A stretch of 15,816 nucleotides of DNA from JBCCTJ01 sp039198585 (GCA_039198585.1 JBCCTJ010000020.1:1-15816); one strand, 5' to 3'; positions 6,614 through 15,330 are shown, numbered from the stretch's first letter. Notes: generated by a model from the sequence alone, not told the origin. Translations and numbers: made by a program.

Positions 6614-8434
6614 TTATTTCTTACTTTTAGTATTCTTTTTACTATCATCCTCAGATTTTTTACGGAGCTCATCTCTGAGCTTACTAAGGGCTTCAAGATC
6701 TCCCAGTGTAGATATTTTCTCGTTTGAAATAAAATTAAGATGCTTACCACTATTTTTACCTTTTTTGGAAGATACTCTTTTTTTAGTTTTTTTATAAGTT
6801 TCCGTATGTGATATACCGATGCCTTCTTTATCATAATCTGCACTACAATATAGTACAGCAAAGTCTAGCTCTTCACCTTCTTTTATCTCAGTTTTATCAT
6901 TCTTAACAAGTTCTTTACTGCTTACAAAAGTCATAATACCATAGGGTAATTCTACAATAGCCCCGCCATTTACTTTTTTATTAATAGTACCTTTATGTAC
7001 AGAGCCCACCTGAAAGGTTTCTTTGAATGAAGGCCATGGATTTTCTTCTACTTCTCTCATACCAAGCAGCATCATTTTATTTTCTTGGTCAATACCCAAA
7101 ACTTTTATTTTTATTAAGTCACCTTTTTTCATTACTTCACTTGGATTAAATATCTTCTTCGTCCAAGAAAGGTTTTTATTAGGGACAAAACCTTCAATGC
7201 CAGGCTCTAGTGTTAGATAAGCTCCTCCATGTACTAGTGTTCTTGCTTTAGCTTCATGAATGCTATTCAACTCATATTTTTCAATTATTTCTTTCACTTC
7301 CCATGGATTAGGAGTAAGTTGTTTAAGACCTAAGCGTAAGTCATGTTCATCATTATTCATAACAAGTACCATAAACTCATATTCTTCACCAACTCCTATG
7401 ACCTCTGTAGGATGATCTAGATAGGAAGCGTGAGAAATGTCAGATACATGCAATAAACCTGTAATAGCTGCATACTCAGTGAGCTCTACAAAAGCACCAT
7501 ATTCCATAATCTCTTTGACCTTACCCTTAACGATACTGCCTTCTTTGACTTTTTCAGAGAAAGTATCCCAAGGGTTAGACATGAGCAGCTTAGTCGATAA
7601 GTAAATGTTGCCAGCTTCAAGATCAAATTTTTTTACCACTACTTTTATATTTTTGCCTACTTCAAACATAGGTTCTCCTTTTTCATCTTTTACACTACTA
7701 ATTGAGTTGATTTTTTTACCCCAGCTGATATCATTTTTATGTACAAGACCAACAATACCTCCGAGGTCGATGAAAGCGCCAAAGTGAGTAATGTTTTTAA
7801 CAGTTCCAGAAAGAACTTGCCCCTCTTTCAAACTAGCGATTACTTTTTTACGTTGCTCTTCTTGCTGTTTTTGCAACAATAACCTACGAGATACAATCAC
7901 ATTTTCCTTTACATTGTTGATATTGAGTATCTGTACTTGGATATTTTTACCGATTTCTTCTTGAAAGTCTTTTACAGGTGATAATCCGATTTGAGAGCCT
8001 GGGAGAAAAGTCTCTATACCATTAATATCAACTATAAGACCTCCTTTTATAGGTCTTTTAACAGTACCTTGAAGAGCTTTACCATGCTCATAAGCATCCC
8101 TAATCGCATTCCATGTCTTAACCAACAAAGCCATTTTGTGAGATATTATGATATCTCCCCACTTATTCTCTTGCTCCGCAACATAAACATCTACTTCATC
8201 TCCTACCTTAGGGTTAGGCATATCCTTTAGTTCTGTAATAGAGATAACACCATCAGCCTTCCCACCAACATCTAGTATGGCCTCTCTCTTAGTCAGAAAT
8301 ATTATCTTCCCTTTGACAATTTCATGCTCTTTGACTTGTTTGATATCTTCAACCAATTCTTTAGAGGATATTATTTTTTTTTCTGCTTTTTTTTCTTCAT
8401 TGTTTGCCACAGATTCTTTTACGTTTACTGTCAT
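6614..8434 (-). CDS. rpsA: 30S ribosomal protein S1
   Basis: S1 binds mRNA and helps ribosome loading, which is important in lineages that use few Shine-Dalgarno sites. The product is 606 residues with six S1/OB-fold domains at about 37-101, 117-184, 204-283, 298-371, 387-460 and 475-543. Domains 3 and 4 carry the best RNA-binding signatures (ITHFGAFIDLGGIVGLVHKND and MEYGAFVELTEYAAITGLLH). A short charged N-terminal extension precedes them. A Lys/Ser-rich tail (545-606, ending NTKSKK) follows. Start is ATG 8434, about 78 nt after the predicted transcription start. An inverted repeat at the beginning of the leader could be an autoregulatory structure, as S1 synthesis is self-limited in other bacteria. 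tRNA-Cys and tRNA-Leu follow on the same strand. Confidence 0.96.
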   Translation of the reverse strand: MTVNVKESVANNEEKKAEKKIISSKELVEDIKQVKEHEIVKGKIIFLTKREAILDVGGKADGVISITELKDMPNPKVGDEVDVYVAEQENKWGDIIISHKMALLVKTWNAIRDAYEHGKALQGTVKRPIKGGLIVDINGIETFLPGSQIGLSPVKDFQEEIGKNIQVQILNINNVKENVIVSRRLLLQKQQEEQRKKVIASLKEGQVLSGTVKNITHFGAFIDLGGIVGLVHKNDISWGKKINSISSVKDEKGEPMFEVGKNIKVVVKKFDLEAGNIYLSTKLLMSNPWDTFSEKVKEGSIVKGKVKEIMEYGAFVELTEYAAITGLLHVSDISHASYLDHPTEVIGVGEEYEFMVLVMNNDEHDLRLGLKQLTPNPWEVKEIIEKYELNSIHEAKARTLVHGGAYLTLEPGIEGFVPNKNLSWTKKIFNPSEVMKKGDLIKIKVLGIDQENKMMLLGMREVEENPWPSFKETFQVGSVHKGTINKKVNGGAIVELPYGIMTFVSSKELVKNDKTEIKEGEELDFAVLYCSADYDKEGIGISHTETYKKTKKRVSSKKGKNSGKHLNFISNEKISTLGDLEALSKLRDELRKKSEDDSKKNTKSKK

Positions 8435-8481
8435 ATTTTTTTATAAAATTAAATGTAGGTTTAACATGCTTATGCTTAAAG

Positions 8482-8519
8482 GTATGATTAATGATAACTA
8501 TTCAATTATTTAATCATAC
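8482..8519. repeat. 10-bp perfect inverted repeat in the rpsA leader
   Basis: GTATGATTAA (8482-8491) and its exact complement TTAATCATAC (8510-8519) are separated by 18 nt. The repeat abuts the predicted -7 box and covers the likely transcription start. It is a candidate operator or leader hairpin. Confidence 0.55.
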
Positions 8520-8547
8520 AAAACTAAACATTCAAAACTGTTCCAAA
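8519..8547 (-). promoter_or_regulatory. Predicted rpsA promoter (TTTG-N17-TAGTTTTG)
   Basis: On the minus strand TTTG (8547-8544) and TAGTTTTG (8526-8519) fit the Bacteroidota -33/-7 consensus (TTTG, TAnnTTTG) with a 17-nt spacer. The transcript would begin near 8513, inside the 8482-8519 inverted repeat. Confidence 0.6.
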
Positions 8548-9034
8548 TAGCAAAGTTTTAATTCTTGAACAATTACTATTTATTTTGAACATTAGCTATA
8601 TTACATTTAGTAATAGTTTCTCCAAAAGAGCTAGATTAGCTTTGCTATATTTACTAAAAGCAAAACTAGATATTTGATAAAATAAACCCAAATAAATTGT
8701 TTGATTCCATCATGAAATAAGCAAAATTGTGTACTTATGCTAAATTGATACAAAAGATTAATTTGTTTAACAATAAGCATCTTTTTTGATATGAAAAGCG
8801 CAGCAACATGGTGTATAGGGTGTGTGAATAACTAGATCGATTCCGCATCTTCTTGAGAAGTGAGGTGAGCGATTTATTTTTAATCAAGAAAACTAAAATT
8901 TTCTTTTGTATTGATAACTATCCATCCTGATGGGTTATCAACATAGAAACATGTAAGAACAAGTAGATAAAAAAGTTGTTTTTTCTATTTTGAGAAAATA
9001 AATTGGGCTTCAGTTACCTCTATTGAAAATTTTT
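8548..9034. other. Long AT-rich intergenic region between divergent rpsA and TPR gene
   Basis: I see no protein-coding frame here. It contains one exact DnaA-box match in reverse orientation (TGTGAATAA, 8823-8831). One near match (TTATCAACA, 8935-8943) differs by one base from TTATCCACA. A CTTCTTGAGAAG mini-hairpin lies near 8850. AAGAAAA...TTTTCTT arms lie near 8886-8905, and the hairpin at 8911-8941 follows. A CTATTTTGA motif near 8985 may belong to the TPR gene promoter, but it does not fit TAnnTTTG. Two boxes are too few to call an origin. Confidence 0.4.
8911..8941. repeat. Interrupted hairpin TTGATAAC...GTTATCAA
   Basis: The outer arms TTGATAAC (8911-8918) and GTTATCAA (8934-8941) are exact complements. 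An inner CCAT/ATGG (8922-8925, 8930-8933) extends the stem after a 3-nt bulge, closing with a CCTG loop. No U-run follows on either strand, which argues against a terminator. It ends about 95 nt before the TPR gene start. Confidence 0.6.
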
Positions 9035-10918
9035 ATGATCAGCTTTTTTAAAAAAAACAAAGCTTATTTTTTTACTGTGCTGATCTCAGTTCTATTGATG
9101 TCTTTTTTAAACAAACTTATTAGAAAAGAGGTAAAGCAAAAAAAAAATAAAAATTTTCAGCAATCCGCAGAAATGCGAGCAGAGCATCAACAATCACTAA
9201 AAGGTATTCCCTACCAACAAGTAATTTCTGCAGATGCAAGAAAATATCTAGAGCAAGCAGTGAAACTAGAAACAGAAGCAAACTTTCTACAAGATGAAGG
9301 ATATCATAATCTTGCAGTTAGAAAATATCAACAATCAGCAGCCATAAGGAAAAAGATTTTTCAGCAACAAGATATGGATGATAGTTACATTTTTTATAAT
9401 TTGGCTTCTTCCTTAATAGCACTCAAGCAGGAAAAAGAAGCCTTAATTAGCCTAAGAAAAGCGCTAGCAATAGTGACAAAAGAGTCTACTTCGCATATTA
9501 GTATGCTATTCTCTATTTATAAAAATGGTTTTGCTAAAATTTTTCTAAGCAATAGAAAAGTAGACGAAGCATTATATTATTTAATAAAATCTGTTGCATT
9601 ACCTTCCCTTTCATCCAACGTAGATCTGCAAGATATTGCTAAAACCCATACAAAAATAGCAGCGTTATATGAGCAAAAAAAAGATTATCCATGTGCTATT
9701 ACTTATTATCAAAATGCGCTAAAATTATATAAAGCAGCAGACAGAATAAACTATAGAGCTCTGTACAAACTCTATGTGAAGATTGGCAATATACAAAGCC
9801 AACTCGGTAAAACCTTAGAGGCAATCCAAAGTTTTGAAAGAGCGACTATCTTATACAATAACTTGCCCCAAGAAAACATAAAAGGTATCAGGCTTTACTT
9901 AATCTACTTATTTTTGGCTCACTTATACAAAAAGTTAAACTATTATTGGTTTCCTCTCTTTTACGTTGAAAAAGCTCTCAAAAATATACAACAGTCTCAG
10001 TTAGCTATCGATCCAGATACTGTGCGTTTCTATAAAGAAGTAGCCATTTTTTACCATGACCTAAAATATTACGAAGAAGCTGCTTTTTATCTAGAAAAAT
10101 ACATCATACTATCCAAGCAAAAGAGTAGTATCAGTGAAAATGTAAAAAACTTGCTATTACTAGGTGATGTATACATTACCCTAAAAAGATATGTCGATGC
10201 TTTATCTTCTTTCAAAGATGCTTATGTACTAGTTGATTCAACAAAAAATAGTAGTACAGAGCTATGCAAAAAAATTAAAGAAAGAATAAGAGTCGCTAGA
10301 ATGCATCAAAAGTTTTCTACAGATTTTCAATTTTTTAGTAGATATAAGTATCAAAAGGTATTATCCATAAACTATATAGGTGATAATCTTTCCGTTATTT
10401 TGAGTACTATAACTTTTTTATCATGCTATATAGCTTCTTTACTTTTTTGCAGAAATAGAGCAGAAGGAACTAGATACATGACATGGATAATAGTGGCAGG
10501 AATTTGGTTATGGCTTGGTATTGTGGAAGTATACAATAAAAAAACATCAGGAACTATCGAGTTGACAAAGAGTTATATTGCTTTTCCTGAAACAATAATC
10601 TGTAGAAAGAATTTAGTATCCAAGTGGCTACAGGTAGCCTTCAATAGCTTGATAGCGCCATTTTTTTTTCCATTGCTCAGTAGACCCAAACAGACACAAG
10701 TCTCTTATCAAGAGATAGAGAAAGTATATTTTCTGAAAAAATACGTCATAAATAACAGTAATAAATTCATACCTATTGTAGTCGTATATATAAGTATAAT
10801 AAGTAAAAACCAACTTAAACTAGTCTCTTTTAGTACTCTCAATATAGGTTATAACAAAATGACTAGTTTTATAAATCTTTTAGAACTGCTTGGTATTAAA
10901 TATTCTTGGCAAGAATAA
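9035..10918 (+). CDS. TPR-repeat membrane protein with C-terminal PH-like region
   Basis: I do not recognise a named family. From the ATG at 9035 it is 627 residues; a TTG at 9023 would add four. An N-terminal transmembrane segment (about 10-26) follows a short basic n-region. Tetratricopeptide-like repeats fill about 75-400, visible as recurring A..Y......A...Y..A pairs (for example KIAALYEQKKDYPCAITYYQ and LGDVYITLKRYVDALSSF). Two transmembrane segments follow (about 452-471 and 482-498). The last 125 residues are predicted as beta strands plus a final helix (TIELTKSYIAFPETI ... LLELLGIKYSW), reminiscent of bacterial PH domains. The TPR solenoid between the first and second membrane segments would face one compartment and the tail another. 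TPR proteins are expanded in intracellular Bacteroidota, but no specific role can be read here. recQ follows after 51 nt. Confidence 0.75.
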   Translation: MISFFKKNKAYFFTVLISVLLMSFLNKLIRKEVKQKKNKNFQQSAEMRAEHQQSLKGIPYQQVISADARKYLEQAVKLETEANFLQDEGYHNLAVRKYQQSAAIRKKIFQQQDMDDSYIFYNLASSLIALKQEKEALISLRKALAIVTKESTSHISMLFSIYKNGFAKIFLSNRKVDEALYYLIKSVALPSLSSNVDLQDIAKTHTKIAALYEQKKDYPCAITYYQNALKLYKAADRINYRALYKLYVKIGNIQSQLGKTLEAIQSFERATILYNNLPQENIKGIRLYLIYLFLAHLYKKLNYYWFPLFYVEKALKNIQQSQLAIDPDTVRFYKEVAIFYHDLKYYEEAAFYLEKYIILSKQKSSISENVKNLLLLGDVYITLKRYVDALSSFKDAYVLVDSTKNSSTELCKKIKERIRVARMHQKFSTDFQFFSRYKYQKVLSINYIGDNLSVILSTITFLSCYIASLLFCRNRAEGTRYMTWIIVAGIWLWLGIVEVYNKKTSGTIELTKSYIAFPETIICRKNLVSKWLQVAFNSLIAPFFFPLLSRPKQTQVSYQEIEKVYFLKKYVINNSNKFIPIVVVYISIISKNQLKLVSFSTLNIGYNKMTSFINLLELLGIKYSWQE

Positions 10919-10969
10919 AAAGATTTACTAGCAAAAGCTGTTTTTATTTACTGTCCAATCAATAAGATC

Positions 10970-12904
10970 ATGGGAGCTACTACACTTCAATTAGCAAGCA
11001 TACTAGAAAAATACTGGTCTTACAAGACTTTTCGACCTCTACAAAAAGAGATCATAAAAACATTTCTAAGAGAACAAGATACACTGGTTTTCATGCCAAC
11101 TGGAGGAGGCAAGTCACTCTGTTACCAGCTACCTGCTCTAATCAAAAAGGGGGTATGCTTGGTTGTATCTCCTTTAATAGCTCTTATGATGGATCAAGTG
11201 CAGCAGCTTAAAAAAAAAGGAATTAAAGCAGCTGCTCTTTATACAGGTATGAGTAACCAAGAAATAGATATAACGCTTGATAACTGTATCTATGGCAATA
11301 TTACTTTTTTATACGTATCTCCAGAGCGTCTTAATACAGATTTTTTCCGCTCTCGGATGACTCAGATGAAGATTACATCTTTGGTGATAGATGAGGCTCA
11401 CTGTATTTCAGAGTGGGGTTATGACTTTCGACCAGCCTATTCGTCTATCATTAAAATAAGAAATATACTTCCAAAAAGAACCCCTGTAATGGCTTTAACA
11501 GCTACAGCAACGCCCACTGTAGTAAAGCATATTCAGGATAAGTTAGGAATGAAAAAAGTAGCCATTTTTAAACAAAGCTTTGTACGGCCCAATCTTGCAT
11601 ATATCGTTAGAGAAGTAATCACCAAAGAAGCAACATTGATCAATATCCTCAAGAAAGTAGCAGGCAGTACCATTATTTATACAAGTAGCAAGATAGCCTG
11701 TGAGAACATAGCAAGTTTTCTTCAAAAAAGAGGATTTAGAGCAGATTTTTATCATGGTATGTTAGCAAGTAAGAAACGTCACGAAAAGCAACAAGCTTGG
11801 CTTCTAGGAGGACTACGTATCATGGTAGCTACCAGTGCTTTTGGGATGGGTATAGACAAAGCAAATGTACGAATCGTCATTCATATGGATATGCCTACAA
11901 CATTAGAAGCATATTATCAAGAAACTGGTAGAGCTGGTCGTGATGGGAAAAAAGCATATGCAGTTTTACTAAAAAAGCACCCTGATACCCTATCATCTTT
12001 GGAAAAACGGGCACAAGAAAATAGCTTAACGGCAAATAAGCTAAGAGAAGTTTATCAATTTTTAAGCAACTATTATCAAGTAGCAGTAGGAAGTTATAGC
12101 AAGGGAAGCTATCCTCTAGATTTAGAAGACTTCACTAGCCTATACAGAATTAGTATGCCTATGGCTCAAACAGCACTTAATCAGTTACAAATAGCTGGCT
12201 TGATTACATATGATAAAGGATTTTTTACTCCTTCTAAAATACATATTACTTCATCACCTACTGATTTTTATCATTTCAAGGGCAAGTATCCAGAGTATAA
12301 GGTCATCTTAGAAGTACTGATTCTGTTGTATCAAGGGCTTATTTTCAAGCAATTTACTCCTATCTCACTTAAAAGATTAGGTCGGAAGCTGTCTATAACA
12401 GTCAAAGAAGTAGAAAAACAATTATTAGCACTTATCAAATTAAAAGTGCTGTCTTATATTCCTGCTAATAATCTACCTAGGATTTCCTTTCTTACTCCTC
12501 GGTACCCTATCAAGGAGCTACCTATTCCTGTATCATCGCTCAGGGGTAGGCAGCATGCACTGGAAGAGAAGCTCAAAAGTGTACAAGCATATTTACACAA
12601 TCAAAACCAGTGTAGAGCAGTATTGCTAGCCAGCTATTTTGGTGAGGCAATGCCTATTAATTGCAAAATATGTGACAAGTGTCTAGAAAAGAAACAGAAA
12701 AGAGATATACTGCCTACTCCTGATAGAAAAAAACTTGTTTTAGATTTACTCGATCAGAAAGCTCTAACACTACAAGATATAAATAGGAAAATAGGCAATA
12801 GCATGTCCTTTGCTGTGAATAAAATAGTAGAGGAGCTCTTAAAAGATAATAGCATTTACTATGATGAAAATGGATGGATTAGGAAAAAAAATCAAAAAAA
12901 TTGA
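10970..12904 (+). CDS. recQ: RecQ-family ATP-dependent DNA helicase
   Basis: RecQ is a 3'-to-5' superfamily 2 helicase used in recombination and stalled-fork repair. The product is 644 residues. Helicase motifs are intact: FRPLQ (motif 0, 21-25), TGGGKS (Walker A, 44-49), DEAH (141-144), ALTATAT (175-181), and QETGRAGRDG (motif VI, 317-326). A region resembling a winged helix occupies about 355-520. The zinc-binding cysteines come after it (Cys548, Cys565, Cys568, Cys571; QCR..LL.SYFGE then CKICDKC), unlike E. coli RecQ, where they directly follow the helicase core. This arrangement fits the short RecQ subtype common in Bacteroidota. No HRDC domain is seen; the C-terminus (585-635) looks like another small helical domain. 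It lies 51 nt after the TPR gene, possibly in the same transcript, and converges on the next gene. Confidence 0.96.
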   Translation: MGATTLQLASILEKYWSYKTFRPLQKEIIKTFLREQDTLVFMPTGGGKSLCYQLPALIKKGVCLVVSPLIALMMDQVQQLKKKGIKAAALYTGMSNQEIDITLDNCIYGNITFLYVSPERLNTDFFRSRMTQMKITSLVIDEAHCISEWGYDFRPAYSSIIKIRNILPKRTPVMALTATATPTVVKHIQDKLGMKKVAIFKQSFVRPNLAYIVREVITKEATLINILKKVAGSTIIYTSSKIACENIASFLQKRGFRADFYHGMLASKKRHEKQQAWLLGGLRIMVATSAFGMGIDKANVRIVIHMDMPTTLEAYYQETGRAGRDGKKAYAVLLKKHPDTLSSLEKRAQENSLTANKLREVYQFLSNYYQVAVGSYSKGSYPLDLEDFTSLYRISMPMAQTALNQLQIAGLITYDKGFFTPSKIHITSSPTDFYHFKGKYPEYKVILEVLILLYQGLIFKQFTPISLKRLGRKLSITVKEVEKQLLALIKLKVLSYIPANNLPRISFLTPRYPIKELPIPVSSLRGRQHALEEKLKSVQAYLHNQNQCRAVLLASYFGEAMPINCKICDKCLEKKQKRDILPTPDRKKLVLDLLDQKALTLQDINRKIGNSMSFAVNKIVEELLKDNSIYYDENGWIRKKNQKN

Positions 12905-12907
12905 TAC

Positions 12908-13831
12908 TTATTTAAAAAAATGGTTAAACCACTTATTAGTTTTCTTCTTAGGGCCTTCTGCCAATATCTTAGCAAATTTGACCTCTTCTTCTTCATTTCT
13001 AGGAAAAAAGCTTTCATCATAAACAACTTGTTCATAGGTAAGACTCTCCTCTTCACCAGAAGTACCATTATCTTGATATAGAAGAAAACTAGAGGGTGAC
13101 TTAGCTTGATCAAGAGATAGCTGATTCTCTTGATCTTCTTGATTGTTTTGACTAATAGGTAGCTGTGTGTTTTGACCTTCTTTTGACTGTGCAATGGATT
13201 CATCAATTATTTTATCAGCTATGGTTGAGTCTTGTTCTTGCAACTTTTGAGCTGTAGTATGCTGAAGATCATCTTGACAGTTATCATCAATTACCAATGG
13301 TTGCTGAGGATAAACATCCTTAGCACTACTTAGTTTTAAATGGTCTTGTAGTTCATGATTCTTTGTTTCAATGAATGCTGGAAGCTGCTCTCTCTCAGTT
13401 TTAGAAGATAGTAAATGGCCTACTGGATCGCTATCTCCCCCTAGGATACGAGTAGTCTTTTGTTGATGTATTGCTTGAGCAGATTGCTGTAAATCGGATT
13501 TTTTCATACCACTTATTTCTGAGTCTAAAGTAAATGAAAGCGCTGGTACATGAGCCGTGGAAGCCAATTCACTAGCTAATAATAGCTTTGGCTGACTATT
13601 TTGTATCGATTGTCTGTTATGATACATCATCAGCTCTCTACAGGCAGTCATAAGGGAAGAAAAAACTAAAAGTAATGCGATTATTCTAGTATTTCTCCCT
13701 TTTTTTTTGTTACTTACCTGTGCTTTTTTGTCTAACTTAGGAAGTTTTTTTCGTGCCTCTATAGCAGGATAATAGCAGTCAGATAGTAGGAATAAAAGGC
13801 TTAGAAAAGCAGCTTTGGAGAACTTATACAT
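12908..13831 (-). CDS. Putative lipoprotein with two signal-like segments and an acidic low-complexity body
   Basis: I do not recognise a family. It is 307 residues from ATG 13831. Residues 6-18 are hydrophobic and end LLSDC, where Asp at -1 makes a poor lipobox. After a basic linker (28-49) comes a second hydrophobic stretch ending LMTAC (60-64), a good lipobox with Cys64. There is no ATG, GTG or TTG between them that would give a single signal peptide. The rest is Gln/Ser/Asp/Glu-rich, probably disordered, with an acidic segment near 255-285 (EEESLTYEQVVYDESFFPRN) and a basic aromatic end (KKKTNKWFNHFFK). Its stop lies 3 nt from the recQ stop on the other strand. A weak ATCAA/TTGAT stem followed by eight Ts (12883-12905, minus) could terminate it. 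It may be a surface lipoprotein or a transmembrane protein exposed to the host; both are inference. Confidence 0.65.
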   Translation of the reverse strand: MYKFSKAAFLSLLFLLSDCYYPAIEARKKLPKLDKKAQVSNKKKGRNTRIIALLLVFSSLMTACRELMMYHNRQSIQNSQPKLLLASELASTAHVPALSFTLDSEISGMKKSDLQQSAQAIHQQKTTRILGGDSDPVGHLLSSKTEREQLPAFIETKNHELQDHLKLSSAKDVYPQQPLVIDDNCQDDLQHTTAQKLQEQDSTIADKIIDESIAQSKEGQNTQLPISQNNQEDQENQLSLDQAKSPSSFLLYQDNGTSGEEESLTYEQVVYDESFFPRNEEEEVKFAKILAEGPKKKTNKWFNHFFK

Positions 13832-13974
13832 AGTGCTAGGCTATTCTAAATATACATATTTTTGACGAATATACTTTTCTGTGAACTTTAGGCAGTAATG
13901 TATCTAGTATCTACTAAGGCTTATTGAAGGGGGTATAATAAGTAAAGAAAGTTTTCCTATTTTGAAGAAATAAA

Positions 13975-14165
13975 ATGTCTACTTTCTGAAATTTTTGGTA
14001 AAAATTGTACAGCTTCCGAAGAAAAAATATCTCACCGATCAAGATCAAAGAAAAATCGATTTTTTAATGAAGAGTAGCTATAGTACTCCCATAAAGGAAC
14101 CTATTCCAGTTATACGATTGCGCTCTAAGCCACTTTTCTCAGAAGCAACGCGGCACTCATCCGAT
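13975..14165 (+). pseudogene. Truncated reading frame of unknown function abutting an IS remnant
   Basis: An ATG at 13975 gives only MSTF before a stop. The neighbouring frame stays open from 13974 and has a TTG at 13995; it reads VKIVQLPKKKYLTDQDQRKI and continues through SYSTPIKEPIPVIRLRSKP. That composition looks like genuine coding sequence, unlike the noise further on. From roughly 14110-14185 the frame runs into the reverse complement of an IS1182-like transposase, so the open frame continuing to 14780 is an antisense shadow. I interpret this as the N-terminus of a gene cut off by IS insertion, with a possible early frameshift. The exact junction is uncertain and I recognise no family. 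Confidence 0.3.
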
Positions 14166-14182
14166 GATCTAGTTTCATGGCA

Positions 14183-15330
14183 TCAGCTAGCTGTATGTAT
14201 TCCAAAAAATATCCAAATTTTTTCTGTTTTTTCTGTACGAGCATTGATTCTTTTAAAGGAATCGTGCTCTTTTTCATTTCCAAAGCTACCTTCCAAGAAG
14301 CTGGCTCTTTGTTTTTTTAAGGTATTTGCTATCTCTTTTCGTTTTTTCTCATTTTTTTCTTGCTCTCCTTTTGCGTACAAATTCAGTCTTGATCTTTTCG
14401 GCAGTTACCAATTGCCTATTTATATTTGTAATATCAATAGCATCTGCCCCAATCTTGCTTACCTTTATTCTAGTAAGTTACTGTACTTGGTATATACTAT
14501 TATTAAACTGTCTGCCTTCATTGAAAGGATCAAAGCTGAGGCAATGAATCAAGTTGATTTCATCCACTTGAATTTTGTTTATTTTTGCGTCGAACTCTAC
14601 TTTTTTGACTTCTTTCCTTCTGACGATAGCTCGCAAATAAGGTTGAAAAAAAGAAACAATGCTATGCCTTGGTGGTGTTCTTGTAGTAAAAATTTGCTCT
14701 TGCTGTTTGAGCTCTTTTTTAATCACTATACGCTGCTTTTAGTAAGTTTTCTTGTCTCCAAATTCGTACTGATTTTTTAGTTAATCTAGAGCTTTATCTA
14801 ACTTTTCAAGTAATCTAATTAACGCTCTTCTCAACGCTTTTTTCTTTTTTTGATTTTTCTCCCTTTTCGACTATAAGCATGGTAGCGAGCTGCCCAGTTG
14901 TTTTACTTAGTTCTTATAATGTTCAACCCTGCTTTTTTGCACATGTGTTTCATGATTCTGTAGAGAAACTCAACACTTTCTCAGAGAAGCTTCTGGTTTG
15001 TCGGGAAGCGTACACTGCCCTCATAACAAGTAGCATCGATCAGTATTTTGGATTTTTGAAACATATGATTAGCCCAGTATACTGCCAAGATTTTCTCTCA
15101 TTTTTCTACATTGATTCTTTCTGTAAGCTCATATCTAACCTGGCTTACAATTTTGTGACTCTTTAGTTGCTCTTCTGCTGAAATCCGAATTCTATAAAAG
15201 AGATAATAGTAGATATTACCATTGATTTTCTCAATAAGCCTCTTGTCAAAAGCTTGACTATACGATTTAAGCCAACATGAAAGGTCCCTTTCCTTGAGCT
15301 AGGAAAATAGATGTAGCTCTTTTTTGTCAC
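14183..15330 (-). pseudogene. Decayed IS1182-like (IS5-superfamily type DDE) transposase
   Basis: Read on the minus strand, family blocks appear in order. AFDKRLIEKINGNIYYYLFY (about 15255-15196) comes first, then VSQVRYELTERINVEK. ILIDATCYEGSVRFPTNQKL (about 15030), which carries the DATCYES-type catalytic Asp, follows. Next are a basic linker, then KVEFDAKINKIQVDEINLIH and SFDPFNEG (about 14620-14530), then ADAIDITNINRQ with the next conserved block. The C-terminal LEGSFGNEKEHDSFKRINAR (14285-14226) and EKIWIFFGIHTA (14219-14184) end it. At least seven in-frame stops and several frame changes show it is dead. The first 50 or so residues are missing, replaced by IS256 sequence at about 15325-15331. 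The family label is my recollection of similar Bacteroidota transposases; IS1182 versus a neighbouring IS5/IS4 group should be treated as approximate. Confidence 0.75.

Noticed and set aside
6496..6861. 121-codon minus-strand frame overlapping rpsA end and tRNA-Cys
   Set aside because: It reads through the tRNA-Cys gene and the rpsA tail in another frame; RVAEWLGRGLQNLLHWFESS is the translation of the tRNA itself.
8435..9034. Replication origin
   Set aside because: There are only two DnaA-box-like sites, no box cluster and no dnaA/dnaN neighbours. It is kept only as a low-level finding.
14166..14780. Open plus-strand frame continuing to 14780 (rich in Phe/Leu/Ser)
   Set aside because: It is the antisense of the IS1182-like transposase (LEGSFGNEK and SFDPFNEG blocks on the minus strand). 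Its hydrophobic composition is the usual shadow of a Lys-rich gene.
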